Positions 12,073-22,855 of a stretch of DNA of 64,000 nt are shown here, in pieces. Within the stretch, counting starts at the first letter, position 1; every line of letters begins with the position of its first letter. Origin of the DNA: Gongronella butleri (lineage: Eukaryota; Mucoromycota; Mucoromycetes; Mucorales; Cunninghamellaceae); contig JAIWZP010000005.1 of NCBI GenBank assembly GCA_025201375.1, forward strand, positions 434,001-498,000. The letters run 5' to 3'. Below the pieces are notes generated by a model that had not been told where the DNA came from, made no database searches, and worked only from the letters and a program-made list of their open reading frames with translations. A program made the position numbers and the translations under genes.

Positions 12073-13262
12073 ATGGATTTTACAGACTTGTTTGACGCCA
12101 ATGTGTATGGCTACACAGTGGTGTATCCATTTTACGTGGCGACAATGACGGTGAACGTGCTTGTTTTGGCATTTAATCTGCGCACGGTATATTTTCGCAC
12201 AGCGTTGACCTTGCCTTACAGTGTCATTAGTGTCGCGCTGATCGCCGGCTTGATTTTCCGCGCGCTTTCTTTGTACATATTGAATTTCCAGGTGATGCCT
12301 GATTTACAAGAGGGCATTTTCTCGGGGATGGATCGGCCGCGCACCTTGTTTTATTCTTTTAGCGTGCTGGCCGTGTTTTTGCTGCCCGTCATTGTCGTGC
12401 ATGACCGCACACGCCGCGCTGCCGCCACCGCCATGGCCGCCGCCGCGATGCATCCCGCGCCACCTCTCCCGCGCACAACGTGGCAGCAGCGCACGTTCAC
12501 GCGCGCGCATTTTATGCTTGGCGTGTTTTACTCGTGCTACGTTTTCGCGGTGGCGTCCATCGCATGCAATATCGCGTGGCTCGTCCTCGCGCAAAAAGTC
12601 GACGTCCTCCAAGTGTTCCACGACAACCTCGGTCGCGCACGAGACCAATATGTATGGACTGACGCTGGCTGGGCATCCACAAAGGTCTACATTGCACAGC
12701 GTCTGATGTTTTGGTGGTTCATTGCCGCGTACATGGCGATTGCCGCGTGTTTCTGGCACGTATTCCCTTATACGTACTGGCTCTACTGCTGTTTAAACTT
12801 GCTGTCCATCATCGTGCTCTCGATCCTCACCTTTGATGATGGTTTATACAATCAGTCCGACGTACGTAAAAAAAAAAAAAAAAAAAAACAGAAAAAAAAA
12901 AGAAAACGAAAAAAACGCGCCGATCATGCTCACGTAAAATATATGCCCAGATCCTCGTGTCCAACGCGTGGATCGACCTCCAATTCATCTTTTTGCTCAT
13001 TCTTCCATTGCTCAATTTGCTCATCGCGTCGCTCACGGGCCACTCGTGGGTTCGAAACACCGTGAAAAACGACAATGACGATGAAATTAACGATGGCTCG
13101 GGCAACGAGAATGACGAGGAGGCCGCACGGCGCTCGACCGCCCAGTCTTCACATGACTCGACTCCCGAAAAGCCCAATCAGTTCATCGAGGCGCCCAAAT
13201 TGGAGATTTCGCCACAAAAGGTCCTCACGGTGCCCAAACTTGAACTCTCGCCGCCATCGTAA
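12073..13262 (+). CDS. seven-helix membrane protein, MDFTD family, member 1
   Basis: Exons 12073-12861 and 12951-13262 join in phase 0 to 366 aa. The protein starts MDFTDLFDANVYG and shows about seven hydrophobic segments (residues about 18-38, 45-66, 95-115, 150-178, 215-235, 240-260 and after the splice FIFLLILPLLNLLIASL). The C-terminal 75 residues are hydrophilic and acidic, with repeated PKLE(I/L)SP motifs. I do not recognise a named family; the topology resembles a GPCR or fungal RTA1/DUF-type seven-helix protein. Members 2 and 3 follow on the opposite strand and share the MDFTD start and the pattern of an FR-A near helix 2, DYxRLxFF, and ALTDxYxMLxWxY. Confidence 0.85.
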
Positions 13263-13411
13263 AGCACACATGGCCGTTTTTTTGTCAATATTGAATACAA
13301 AACATTAGTGATTTATTAAGATCCACATGGGGTGGGAGGAGCAAAAGGGGTAAAATACATATGATATCATAGGGATGCGCAAGGGGGCGAGCGAGGAAAA
13401 GCAAGAGTTCT

Positions 13412-14269
13412 CTAGTTTTTGGCCTCCTCGTCAACATTTTGCTCATGGATGCGTGGCACCCACTGTTCGCCGCGAATGGTGGTCAGCACGAGGGTGGGCA
13501 GAGGGATCTGCATGGCAAAGACATATTGCAGGATGAGCCAGACGACCGAGTTTTGGCCGTCGCCTTGGATGGATGCGGCCGGCAAAAAGAGCGCAATGGT
13601 CAGACCGATTTGCGCGAGCACATTGATGATGAGGATAATGTTGAACGAGTACTGGTGGATGAATTCGCGGAAGCGCACGAGGAGGACCAAGTACGCGGCG
13701 GCATAGTACCAATAGAGCATGGCGTACGCGTCGGTGAGCGCGCGGAACTGCGAGTCCGCGGGGAATGCAAAGTTGATATTGTGGCCCAGCGTCGTCATGG
13801 GCGGCATGGGCGTCTTTGACGCGACGGCCGCGAGCGCAATCATGATGATCAAAATCACGCCACTAATCACATAGGACCCGAGCACAAGCAACCCGGGCAC
13901 ACTGTCGCGCAACGCCTTGCGCTGGTTGCGCAGCTGCAGATGCACGACGATCATCGGGATCAAATGCACCGAGATGGCGCTCAATGTGAAAAACAGCAAG
14001 CGCACATAGTCCAGCGACGAAAACACGACACTCTGGTCAGGTCGGATCCCGTGCGTGCCCATGCTCCAGCTGATGGCACGGAAAATGACGCCCGTCAGGT
14101 ACCCAAACATCACAATGCCTTGCGGGTACAAGCGATTGATCTTGCCATGGAACCACATCATCGTCACAACAATGCCTGCAAGGAACAACGACGTCGTAAT
14201 GATGTACAGTCGCGTCAACACCATCGCCGTCTCAGGCGTCGCCGCCAATCTGGAGTCTGTGAAATCCAT
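13412..14269 (-). CDS. seven-helix membrane protein, MDFTD family, member 2
   Basis: A single exon of 285 aa starting MDFTDSRLAATPE. Seven hydrophobic helices are visible. Motifs shared with member 3 include GVIFRAISW, DYVRLLFFTLSAI, HLIPMIVVH, FRALTDAYAMLYWYYAAAYL and ILQYVFAMQ. It is convergent with member 1 (149 nt apart). The C terminus is short and acidic (EQNVDEEAKN). Function unknown; a sensory or transport role is only a guess from topology. Confidence 0.87.
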   Translation of the reverse strand: MDFTDSRLAATPETAMVLTRLYIITTSLFLAGIVVTMMWFHGKINRLYPQGIVMFGYLTGVIFRAISWSMGTHGIRPDQSVVFSSLDYVRLLFFTLSAISVHLIPMIVVHLQLRNQRKALRDSVPGLLVLGSYVISGVILIIMIALAAVASKTPMPPMTTLGHNINFAFPADSQFRALTDAYAMLYWYYAAAYLVLLVRFREFIHQYSFNIILIINVLAQIGLTIALFLPAASIQGDGQNSVVWLILQYVFAMQIPLPTLVLTTIRGEQWVPRIHEQNVDEEAKN

Positions 14270-14345
14270 ACGATGACAAAATTAAAAAAGGGCCGAGAAA
14301 ATGGGTACAAAAGGAAAAAAAAGACAAAGATCACAGAATGGTCCC

Positions 14346-14351
14346 TTTATA
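14346..14351 (-). promoter_or_regulatory. TATA box of seven-helix member 2
   Basis: TATAAA on the minus strand, about 77 nt upstream of ATG 14269. Confidence 0.6.
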
Positions 14352-15608
14352 TTATCCCCCACGGAAAAGTTAAAATCTTTTAACCGCTACCGCTGATCGT
14401 TTCGTGTCACCCATCCAAAACTTCGGCACCTTTTGCGCCTTGCTTTTTTTTTTTTTTTCCCAACTAGGGTAAAAGAAAGAAAACGCCTGTACCACGTGAG
14501 GCCAATGGGGAGTTTTAATCCCAGGAATCACGCGTGCTGTCCTCTGACTGTTGCAAAAGCATGGCGTGGCGTCGACCTTCATCTCGTCTTGTGGATGGCC
14601 AGGGGATGAATGGGGGCTGGACGGCCTTTTGATCTGGACTGACGTGTCCATCGCGCCTACCATGGGGTGCATAGTCCCTGCATCGCTTTGTTTTATCTTT
14701 CATTGGTTGATTTGGGGCGCGTGGTCATCACTGTCGCCCGCGTCATCACTTTTAAAAGGGGGACCAGGTCAAAGTTGAACTTGGATCAAAAAAATGTGGC
14801 TGACCACCTTGGCAAATGCACAACGATATTTGTTTTTGTCGCACCAAGATGTGCTTAGGCGACACAAGAACGTCATGACAATGCATACCCATCAAATTGA
14901 TCGAGATCAAAACCTATCAACGTTGATCATTGGCAAAAAAAAAAAAGTCCGTCAAAAAGGGCCTTTTAGCCATTGACGCGACACAATGGCAATGGCAAAA
15001 TGCGCGGACAAGCGAGCGAGCGGCCGGACGTCAAAGGAATTTCAAGCTTCGTGGATCTCCGGCAGGGCGGACTGTGCCACTCAACTCAGCAAATCCACTT
15101 TGTTCCTTTTCTCTTCCCTTTTTGAGACTTTTTTGACCGAGGGTCTTGGCGGCGCGTCGTCGTTTGCCAGAGTCATGGTACCGATCTGAATTTTTTTAGA
15201 GAAGCGACAATGGAAAATCGCCTCGCGCCACGTCTTGGCAAACGGCCTTACTCAGGAAGCAAAAGTGAAGCATGAGCGTCATGGACGCCAAGGTGTGGGC
15301 ACGGTGACACGAAAACGCGCCCTCGTCTCCCTTTCTCCTTGGCTTGTGTTGCAAAGAAAAGGACCAGGTGGCCTTGTTTGCATGCCAAACAGAACCCCGT
15401 TTCAGGCAAATTGCCCAAATTGGACGTCTCTTGAGGCCAGCCACATCTTGTTGATGTTGTGTGCATCAAAAGAAAGAGGCAATGGATCATGAAATCGTCT
15501 TTTTTTTCTTTTCAACACTTCAACGGGTGTTCAATGGCCAAGAATCAAGTAAAATAGCATATTTTATTATAGTACAAAGGTGGAATATTATAAGGTTACA
15601 ATATTTTT
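14352..15608. other. intergenic region between seven-helix members 2 and 3
   Basis: About 1.25 kb with no supported gene on either strand; the short open frames are unspecific. Contains distal promoter sequence of member 2 and the 3' region of member 3. Confidence 0.5.
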
Positions 15609-16594
15609 CTAAGCTCTAGGAGGAGGCACATAGGCTGGCGGCTCCATGGGGATGTATTCCTCTCCCTGTGGCAACTGCTCGTTGTGCATAAAAGCATCAA
15701 TGGGCGGCAGCCACTCGCTGCCAAACTTGGTGGCAATGAGCAGCGCAGGGAAGACGACCTGGATGGCAAAGACGTATTGGAGAATGATCCACGTGTAATT
15801 GTTTGGGCCAAGGTTGATGAAGAGTGCAATGGTTGTGCCGATTTGGGCGATGAACATGAGCGCAATATAAGCATAAAGCGACCAATGGCGCAGGTATTGG
15901 CGGTGTGCCGCCATCAGCCACGTGTACATGGCAATATAGAACCAATTGAGCATCGTGTAAGTGTCGGTGAGCGCGCGGAACGCGATGGGGCTGTCGTACG
16001 AATTGACGTTCAAGCCCGTATCTATTGCCGGCGGCGCAGGCGTCAGCGACGCGACGACCGCCAGTGCGACCATGACGGCAAGAATCACAATGACCCACAA
16101 GTACGAGAAAAGCACCAATGCACCGGCACCGCGCGACGTGAGAATCGACTCGTTCCTGCCACTCAGCAAATAGTGCACCGTGATGATGGGCAAAAGACGG
16201 ATCGCAATGTCGCTGATGGTGAAAAAGATCAAACGAGGGTAATCATAGGAAGAAAACATCGTCGTGACATCCGATGGTGGATTTGCAGCCACGCCCCAGC
16301 TGATGGCTAAATCGAATGGAAATGGAAATGATAAAAAAAAAAGGATCAGAAAACACACACACATACAAAAAAAAAAGCCCTGAAATAGATCGCTTTACCT
16401 CGAAATATTAGGCCCGAGCCATACGCGACAAGCACCAGGTTCTGTGGATAGATGGATTTGCCATTGGGTGCCTTTAGGAAGCGAAAGACGGTGATGGTGC
16501 CAATGGCAAAGAACACCGTGGTGATGATGTACAATGTGGAGATGGGCGACCCCGAGCCAAGGTTGTAGGCAACACGCAGATCGGTGAAATCCAT
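15609..16594 (-). CDS. seven-helix membrane protein, MDFTD family, member 3
   Basis: Exons 16399-16594 and 15609-16306 join (cga g|gtaaag to tttag) to 297 aa. The junction rebuilds LIFRAISWGVAAN, matching the same site in member 2. Further shared motifs are DYPRLIFFTISDIAIRLLP, FRALTDTYTMLNWFYIAMY and WIILQYVFAIQ. The tail is proline-rich (MEPPAYVPPPRA). Closest to member 2; the intron was probably gained here or lost there. Confidence 0.88.
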
Positions 16595-16670
16595 GGAGAA
16601 ATGAGATAAAAAGAGAACAATGAAGTGCAGAAAAAAGAAAATTTGGCATTTTTTTGCAATGCGCCCCCTC

Positions 16671-16677
16671 TTTTATA
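16671..16677 (-). promoter_or_regulatory. TATA box of seven-helix member 3
   Basis: TATAAAA on the minus strand, about 77 nt upstream of ATG 16594, mirroring members 1 and 2. Confidence 0.65.
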
Positions 16678-17285
16678 ATATTTTCGGCGATGTTCTCGTG
16701 AATTGAGATTGAGAGTCAGCAAGTCGACGCCAAGATGGGGTTTGCGTTGTTTGTGGTACCGAACGTTCTGCAGGTTTGCTCCACAAGAACTATGAAAATG
16801 GCATGGTCGTGGCGCCCCCGGTAATTCTGTCATAGCCGCAGCCGCGATTGAGGGGTCTCAATGGCACGGACGTTGGCATCAATAGGGGGATTTTATGGCC
16901 ATGGACGCTAGGCGCAAGAGCGTGGGACGAGGGGGCTGCATGCCATGGACGACAAAACAGCGGATCACAGATCAAAAACCCGATTTTTTTTTTTTTTTTT
17001 TTTTTTTCGATGCATGTTGATCAATGGGCCTGTTTCATGGCTGTTGCCCCAAAAGGCAACCGGTTGCAGATGCGACAGAGCGAGGGAAAAAAAAAAAGGC
17101 CAAGACGCCTCTCGGTCCGCCAATTGCCGACAAGGCTCAGCAAACAACCGAGAAAAGAGTGCAAAGCCAAACTGTCAGAAAAAAAAGACCTCATTAGGAA
17201 CAATTGCACGCCAAAGGCAATGGGCGGGGAGATGAAAAAATGAACTTTTAATGCAACGATGCGAGAGGGATCTAAAAAAACGAGT
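16678..17285. other. intergenic region between member 3 promoter and TrhO 3' end
   Basis: About 600 nt without a supported gene. It contains T and A runs (T-run at about 16983-17007, A-run near 17086). Confidence 0.5.
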
Positions 17286-18987
17286 CTATTTGGAGGAATT
17301 TTCAGCAGGCAAGGCACGTCCGGCCTCTGCCCACATTTTGAGGACGTCGCCGGGCTGACCAAGGACCTCAATGGCACGCGTACGGCGATGGTATTCGTGC
17401 TCGCATGCCTTGCCGGCGGTGCCAATGACGACGCGGTCATGCTTGGCGTGGTCGTCAATGGCATGGCCGAGCTTGACATAGGCGCGGACGCCATTTACGG
17501 AGAGTGGGCCGGCAGCATCGTAGTACGGGCGTGGCTGGTGGTGTCCCGTGATGGATGGCTTGGTGCTGTTACTGGTAGAGGTGGCGGTGGTGCAAGAATC
17601 CGAGGAATCAGGCTGCTGCTTCTGTTCTTGGCAAAAATGGGCAATGGTATCATAGCAATCAAGGCGCGCACACGTGTTCAAGAAGCGCGACGCACACTTT
17701 GAGCAGCAGATCATGAGCAGATTGCACTGGGCATGCGCACAATTCTGATATCGATTGCACGCGTCGCCGCAAATCATGCATTGCGTGCCCGTGATCTCGT
17801 CCGTGATGGTCTCGCCCATCCGCGCGTCAAACGTGAAATTCTTGCCCCGGAACAGCGAGTCCAGGTCTTTTTGCTCTTGGATCCATCGCCCATACGCCGT
17901 GATCCCGCCTTCCACAAGATGCACATGTTCAAATCCTTGCTGGGACTGCAAAATCGCACCAGCTTTGGAACACCGGATCCCGCCCGTGCAATACATGAAA
18001 ATCTCTTGATCCTTGGGCAAGTCCTTGCAAATTTCGTTCATCGCCTCGATGCTGTCACGGAACGTATCCGCATCCGGTCGAACAGCGCCCTCAAAATACC
18101 CAATGTTGCTATTTGTGATAAAAAAAAAACCAAAAAAAAAAATAAAAAAAAATTAGTGGATGTCCAATTCCTCTTTGTGGCTATTTTCAGGTCTCCTCTG
18201 GACCCTTTTTGACCTCCATTGGGAATTGGGGATCCAATGAACCTCCAATGGCTCCCAATTGCCTACATTGGATTCCAATAGCTCTCAATGGACTCCAATG
18301 GCTCTCAATGGTTTCCCAAACGATTTTTTACCTCTCATAATGATTGCGCATGTCAATGAGAACAGGGTCTTTGCCGTGTTGAGCCTTGTAATCGGCGAGT
18401 TTGTGATGCCAATCCTCGGGCGACAGGTGCGACGGGCGGCATGCAAGGTCGTACGAGTCGGGATCAAGGCCGTCGGCAACGAGCTGCTTGCGGATGCGCA
18501 CGTGGAGCGCGCGGAACGCCGGATGGTCGCCCTCGGTCGCAATGTTGAGGTCCATGAGCGACCCGCCCACGAGTGGCGCAATTTTGGTCTGGCAGTACTC
18601 GCGCAAGCTCTCCACAGCGTGCGCAGGGCACGACACCTGTGCATTGATGCCTTCCTTGGAGATGTAGATGCGCCCAACCATGCCCAGGCGCCCAAAATCG
18701 TCCAAAAGCGTCGTGCGCAGCCCAGGAAGTGACGCGGGGTCCAAAGGATGCAATTTGTAAAAGGCTAGCGTGCAGAACCGGCTGCTGTGGCTGCTGTGGC
18801 TGCTGCTGCTGGTCGTCGACGACACAAAGAACCGGCGAGGCGGCGCGATCGCATCAATGCCAAAGCAATTGGGCTGTACGCGGCGACACGCCAACACTGA
18901 AACATTCAGACGGCCGGCAACACCTCGAACAGGCGCGACAGCAAACTTTGAAAGTGGCGAGAGGCGCAGGCGTCGCAACAAGATCAT
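17286..18987 (-). CDS. TrhO/YceA-type rhodanese protein (tRNA U34 hydroxylase family), probably mitochondrial
   Basis: Exons 18332-18987 and 17286-18108 give 492 aa. The bacterial family (TrhO, UPF0176) makes 5-hydroxyuridine at the tRNA wobble position; animal TSTD2 is related. Order: basic Ser/Arg-rich N terminus (about 1-70) like a mitochondrial presequence, the acylphosphatase-like domain (FYKLHPLD, GRIYISKEGINAQVSCP), the rhodanese domain with VLIDMRNHYESNIGYFEGAV across the splice and the active-site loop CTGGIRCSKA (Cys about 259), then a Cys-rich C-terminal segment (CMICGDACNRYQNCAHAQCN) that may bind zinc. The last about 110 residues are low complexity. Divergent from the PP2C gene. 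Confidence 0.9.
18215..18315. repeat. minisatellite in the TrhO intron
   Basis: Degenerate 18-20 nt units around CTCCAATGGCTCTCAATGG repeat about five times across most of the 5' half of the single intron (18109-18331). Confidence 0.75.
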
Positions 18988-19418
18988 ACAGGGACGGCAA
19001 AAAAAAAAAAGCGAAAAGTCAAAAAGAAAAAAAAAAAAAGGAGAATCGAAAAAAAAGGGCGGAGCAAAAAAAGACCCTCCAATTGGGTCAAAAACGCAAG
19101 TTTCAGATTGGATGGCATGTTGTGGGGACGAGGGGGACCCTGGAAAGAGGGCTGTAAAAGGGACACAAAGTCAAAGAAAATGCCATGCAACATGAATTGG
19201 AAGCCATTGGGGGACAACGCACCAAAAAAAAAAAAAAAAGAAAGGATGAAACAAGCCAACAATGGCCAAGCCGTGGCCGAATTGAAACGCGATAGGGCCC
19301 AACGAGGACTTTGAAAATCCAGCGAAAAAAAGGCGAAAGGGAAATTTGGGCGTCCTTTTGTTCTTTTTCTTTTTCCTCGTCTTCTTTTTTTTTTTTTTTT
19401 TTTTGTAGTAAGGCTGCT
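18988..19418. other. shared divergent promoter region, TrhO and PP2C
   Basis: About 430 nt between two divergent starts with long A and T runs. No gene is seen. It probably serves both genes. Confidence 0.6.
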
Positions 19419-21172
19419 ATGGGCCAAACCCTGTCTGAACCCGTTACTGAGAAACACACCACCAGCGGCAGCAGCAAACGCTTGCTTTGGGGCAGCTCCG
19501 GCATGCAAGGCTGGCGTATCAGTAAGCAATTTCGCGTGAAAATAGCCCGACTCGCCCTTCTCACACGGCCTTTTTAGCCATGGAGGACGCCCACACCACA
19601 ATCACCGACTACAAAGGCACCCTTAACAGCTTCTTTGCCGTGTTTGACGGCCATGGTGGTAAGACCATTAGAACGCGTTTTCTATCCAATTGGTCCGAGA
19701 TAGACGCGTCTTACGCCATTTTTTTTTTTTTTTGCCGTTCTTCCCTCGTTTGCCAGGTTCTGAGGTGGCCAAGTACAGCGGTGAACATTTGTATAAGCGC
19801 ATCCTCGACAGTGACGCATTCAAGCAGGGCAAGCTGCGCACCGCGCTCAAGGAGGGCTTTCTCGGCATTGACCAGGATCTGCGCGCAGGTATATTATAAA
19901 AAAAAAGCCTCACAAAATGGCCATGGGGACGCGCACCAAGCCCTCGGCTCACACGCTTCCCCCTTTTCTTTGGTCATCCTATCATAGACCCTCAGTACGA
20001 GAACGTCAATTCGGGCTGCACGGCCGTGGCCGCGTTGATCACCAAGGAAAATGATCTTTATGTGGTCAGTCTTTTTTTTTTCTTGTTTTTGCTCACGCAA
20101 TGAGATCGTCTGATCTGATGCGAAAAAAATGGGGGCCGCTCACATGATTTTCTCTCTTTTTATTTTTTTTTCCTTGGCCCAGGCCAATGCAGGCGACTCA
20201 CGAGCCGTGCTGAGCGTTGACGGGCGTGGCATTGCGCTCTCGCAGGACCACAAGCCTACCAACGAGAAGGAAACCAAGCGCATTGAGGCTGCCGGTGGCC
20301 ATGTTGAGTTCAATCGCGTCAATGGTAAGAAGCGAGACGGCCAATTGGGCTCCATTGCTTGCGTCAGCAGCCTGTAGCCATTGCTGGAGCCAGCTGATGT
20401 TCAATTTTCATGATTTTTTTTTTTTTCATCCAGGCAATTTGGCCTTGTCAAGAGCGCTTGGTGACTTTGAATTCAAGTCGCGTCCAGATTTGCCTGCCGA
20501 AGAGCAGGTTGTCACAGCTGATCCAGACATCACTTGCCATCGCATCACCAAAAAGGACGAATTCTTGATTGTTGCCTGCGACGGTAAGGGGAATGCAAGC
20601 AATTGAGCGAGAGAGAGAGCGAGAAAGTCGTGGCCTCGTCCTTGGCGCGCGCGCGCCCCCAATTATTTTTTAGAGTTTGCCACGAGGAAATGCAATGTAA
20701 TGGCTGACGCGCCGGGCCTTTTTTTTTTTTATTCTTCCACAAAGGTATTTGGGACTGCATGACAAACCAAGAAGCCGTGAGCTTTGTGCGTGCCGAGCTG
20801 GCCAAGCGCACACAGCTTGGCGAAATTTGCGAAAAGATGATGGACCACTGTTTGGCGAGTGAGACCGAGGTTTCTGGCTTTGGCTGCGACAACATGACCG
20901 TCATCATCGTCGCATTGCTACAAGACAACACCCAGGACCAATGGTACGACGCCATGGCCGCCAATGCTGCGGACAGTGCAAACGACAATGGAAAAGCCGC
21001 ATCGCAAGCGGACGCCACAGACGCCAATCACCGAAAGAGTGGTAAAAACACCTAAAAAAAAAAAAGAGCAAAACGCGTGCGTTTGTGCCAGGTTGGCGCT
21101 CAATTGGGATACCCAAATGCCTCTCTTCTTATAGATACCAAGGAACTCCCTGCTGCGCCGCCCTCCCCATGA
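19419..21172 (+). CDS. ptc2: PP2C-type Ser/Thr phosphatase, Ptc2/Ptc3-like
   Basis: Exons 19419-19521, 19578-19658, 19757-19888, 19988-20064, 20183-20324, 20434-20583, 20745-21041 and probably 21135-21172 give 339 aa. If the last GTAAAA donor is not used, the frame ends at 21055 (331 aa). The N terminus [17 protein letters not shown] is typical of Ptc2/Ptc3 and carries a myristoylation-type MG. Metal and phosphate ligands are visible: GWRITMEDAH (Arg, Glu-Asp), [47 protein letters not shown] and [10 protein letters not shown]. It is Mn/Mg-dependent; the yeast proteins dephosphorylate Hog1 and checkpoint kinases, and the Srk1-type kinase in this window acts in that pathway. Confidence 0.93.
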
Positions 21173-22855
21173 TGCATCCTCTGTCCTCGCCATTGTCGAA
21201 CCGTAAATAGTGTCTCTTTCTCTTTTTTCCTCCTCTTTCCTAGGTAGTTATCTGCCCCCTTCCACTTTCCATCCCCCCGATAGCCATGGCTACGGCTACG
21301 TGTACAAAAAATTGTCCTCATTGTCAATGTACTCATTACAATCCTTAAAACAACAAAAAAACATGATAAATCAATAAAAATTGCAATGTCGCCTGGACTG
21401 GACAAACACGTGCGCTCCTAGACGCGTGACGCGCACTGCTGCGCCGCGGTGACGCGTAGCTTTGCACGGGGCTACTTGGCTCAAACGTCCCCGCCCTGGT
21501 CGATCCTTGTTTCATTTGCGAAACGAATGGTGACACCGCCACCCGCCAGCGTTGTTTTCCTGCACAATCCATCTTTGACCACTGGATGGTGCTGAACACG
21601 CGTCGCACACGTGACACAAGCAACAAAGAACCAGGATTTGTGACGTGTCCACCGAAAGAGCATAAAGTCGGCTAAAAGCGACACGGGCGCGGAATTTCAG
21701 CACGCGACCCACGTTCCACGAAATTGCCTGGTGGTGTGCGCCGGTTTGGTGAGGAAGATACCTTAGCATATTGGCACGCGCACTAGATGATGATTGCTTG
21801 GAATTCATCCTAAAACGACTAAAAGCACGTGTGAACTTTTTTTTTCAGACCAGAGGCTGCTTAATTAATGGCGCGTTGACCTGGGCGAGCCCCAGTAGCT
21901 GCGCTTCGGTCATAGGGGTGCTTTGTAGCGCGCGCAGTTCTCGTGCCCTCAGTAATTCGCGAAATTCAGCCAAGGCAAAGAAAAAGAGCGAGCAAAGAGC
22001 GCAAAGGTCTTTATTTTTGGGTGCACGCCCGTGCAGGGTGTTTGCTTGGTGGCACGCCTGCCTCACGGATCTTTGGGGTTCTCCTAACCTGCGCGTAAAA
22101 AAATAAAAAAAAGAAAGATCACATGGAATGAAAGCGTGTTTTTGTCCTTTTCCCCCTGCTTCCACGCTTTTCCTTGACATACTCGCCCTCAATCACCTTT
22201 TATCTCTCAACGAGCCGCCAGCCGACCGAGGAGTAAGTTACGAAGTTACCCTTTGGCTGTAGGTCGCGTCTTTTACCCGTTTTCCATTGAAATCCATATT
22301 TACTAAAACAAACGATTTCATTTTGCAGTGTCGCGCTGCTGTAGGCATTGAAATGACGGCACTCGTCAGATTCTGTCCACTGAGCGTCAAAAATGGGCGG
22401 ATCGAATGCTTTATCTGTGTGTAATATCCAAAATGGATGAAAATCAGGCTTTTGTCAATTTTCTCGGGCGCTTGTCTACTGATTTTTATCATCCAAAGAC
22501 AAGACACGCTACACGCTACACGCTATATTCTACATCCTTGCAGAAACATTCTCACCACGCAAAATAAAGAATTATGACGCATGATATCAAGTGGATCAAA
22601 GAAACAGCACCCTGGAACAAAACATGCATGATATTTGGCCTCGAGCAATGAACGTATTGTGCCTTGAACCTTTTGCCAAATGCTGATCAGAGGATTTGCC
22701 ATGATTTTATTCATGGCGTCAATGGCCATTGTAGAAGACAGTCATCTTTTACGTACTAAAAAGGGCATATTTTTGTATTTTTTGGATTCTCAAAGAAAAA
22801 AAAGGTACAAGATGGATGTAAAACAGAAAATGCGAGATAGCAGCATTGTGCCAAT
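21173..22855. other. unresolved region with a possible small minus-strand gene
   Basis: No gene can be built with confidence. On the minus strand between about 22192 and 21481 there are protein-like segments (LAEFRELLRARELRALQSTP then MTEAQLLGLAQVNAPLIKQP; further down HHPVVKDGLCRKTTLAGGG) separated by possible introns, but no single splice model keeps the frame from an ATG. It may be a small conserved gene, a decayed one, or noise. 22240-22850 shows nothing recognisable. Confidence 0.3.
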
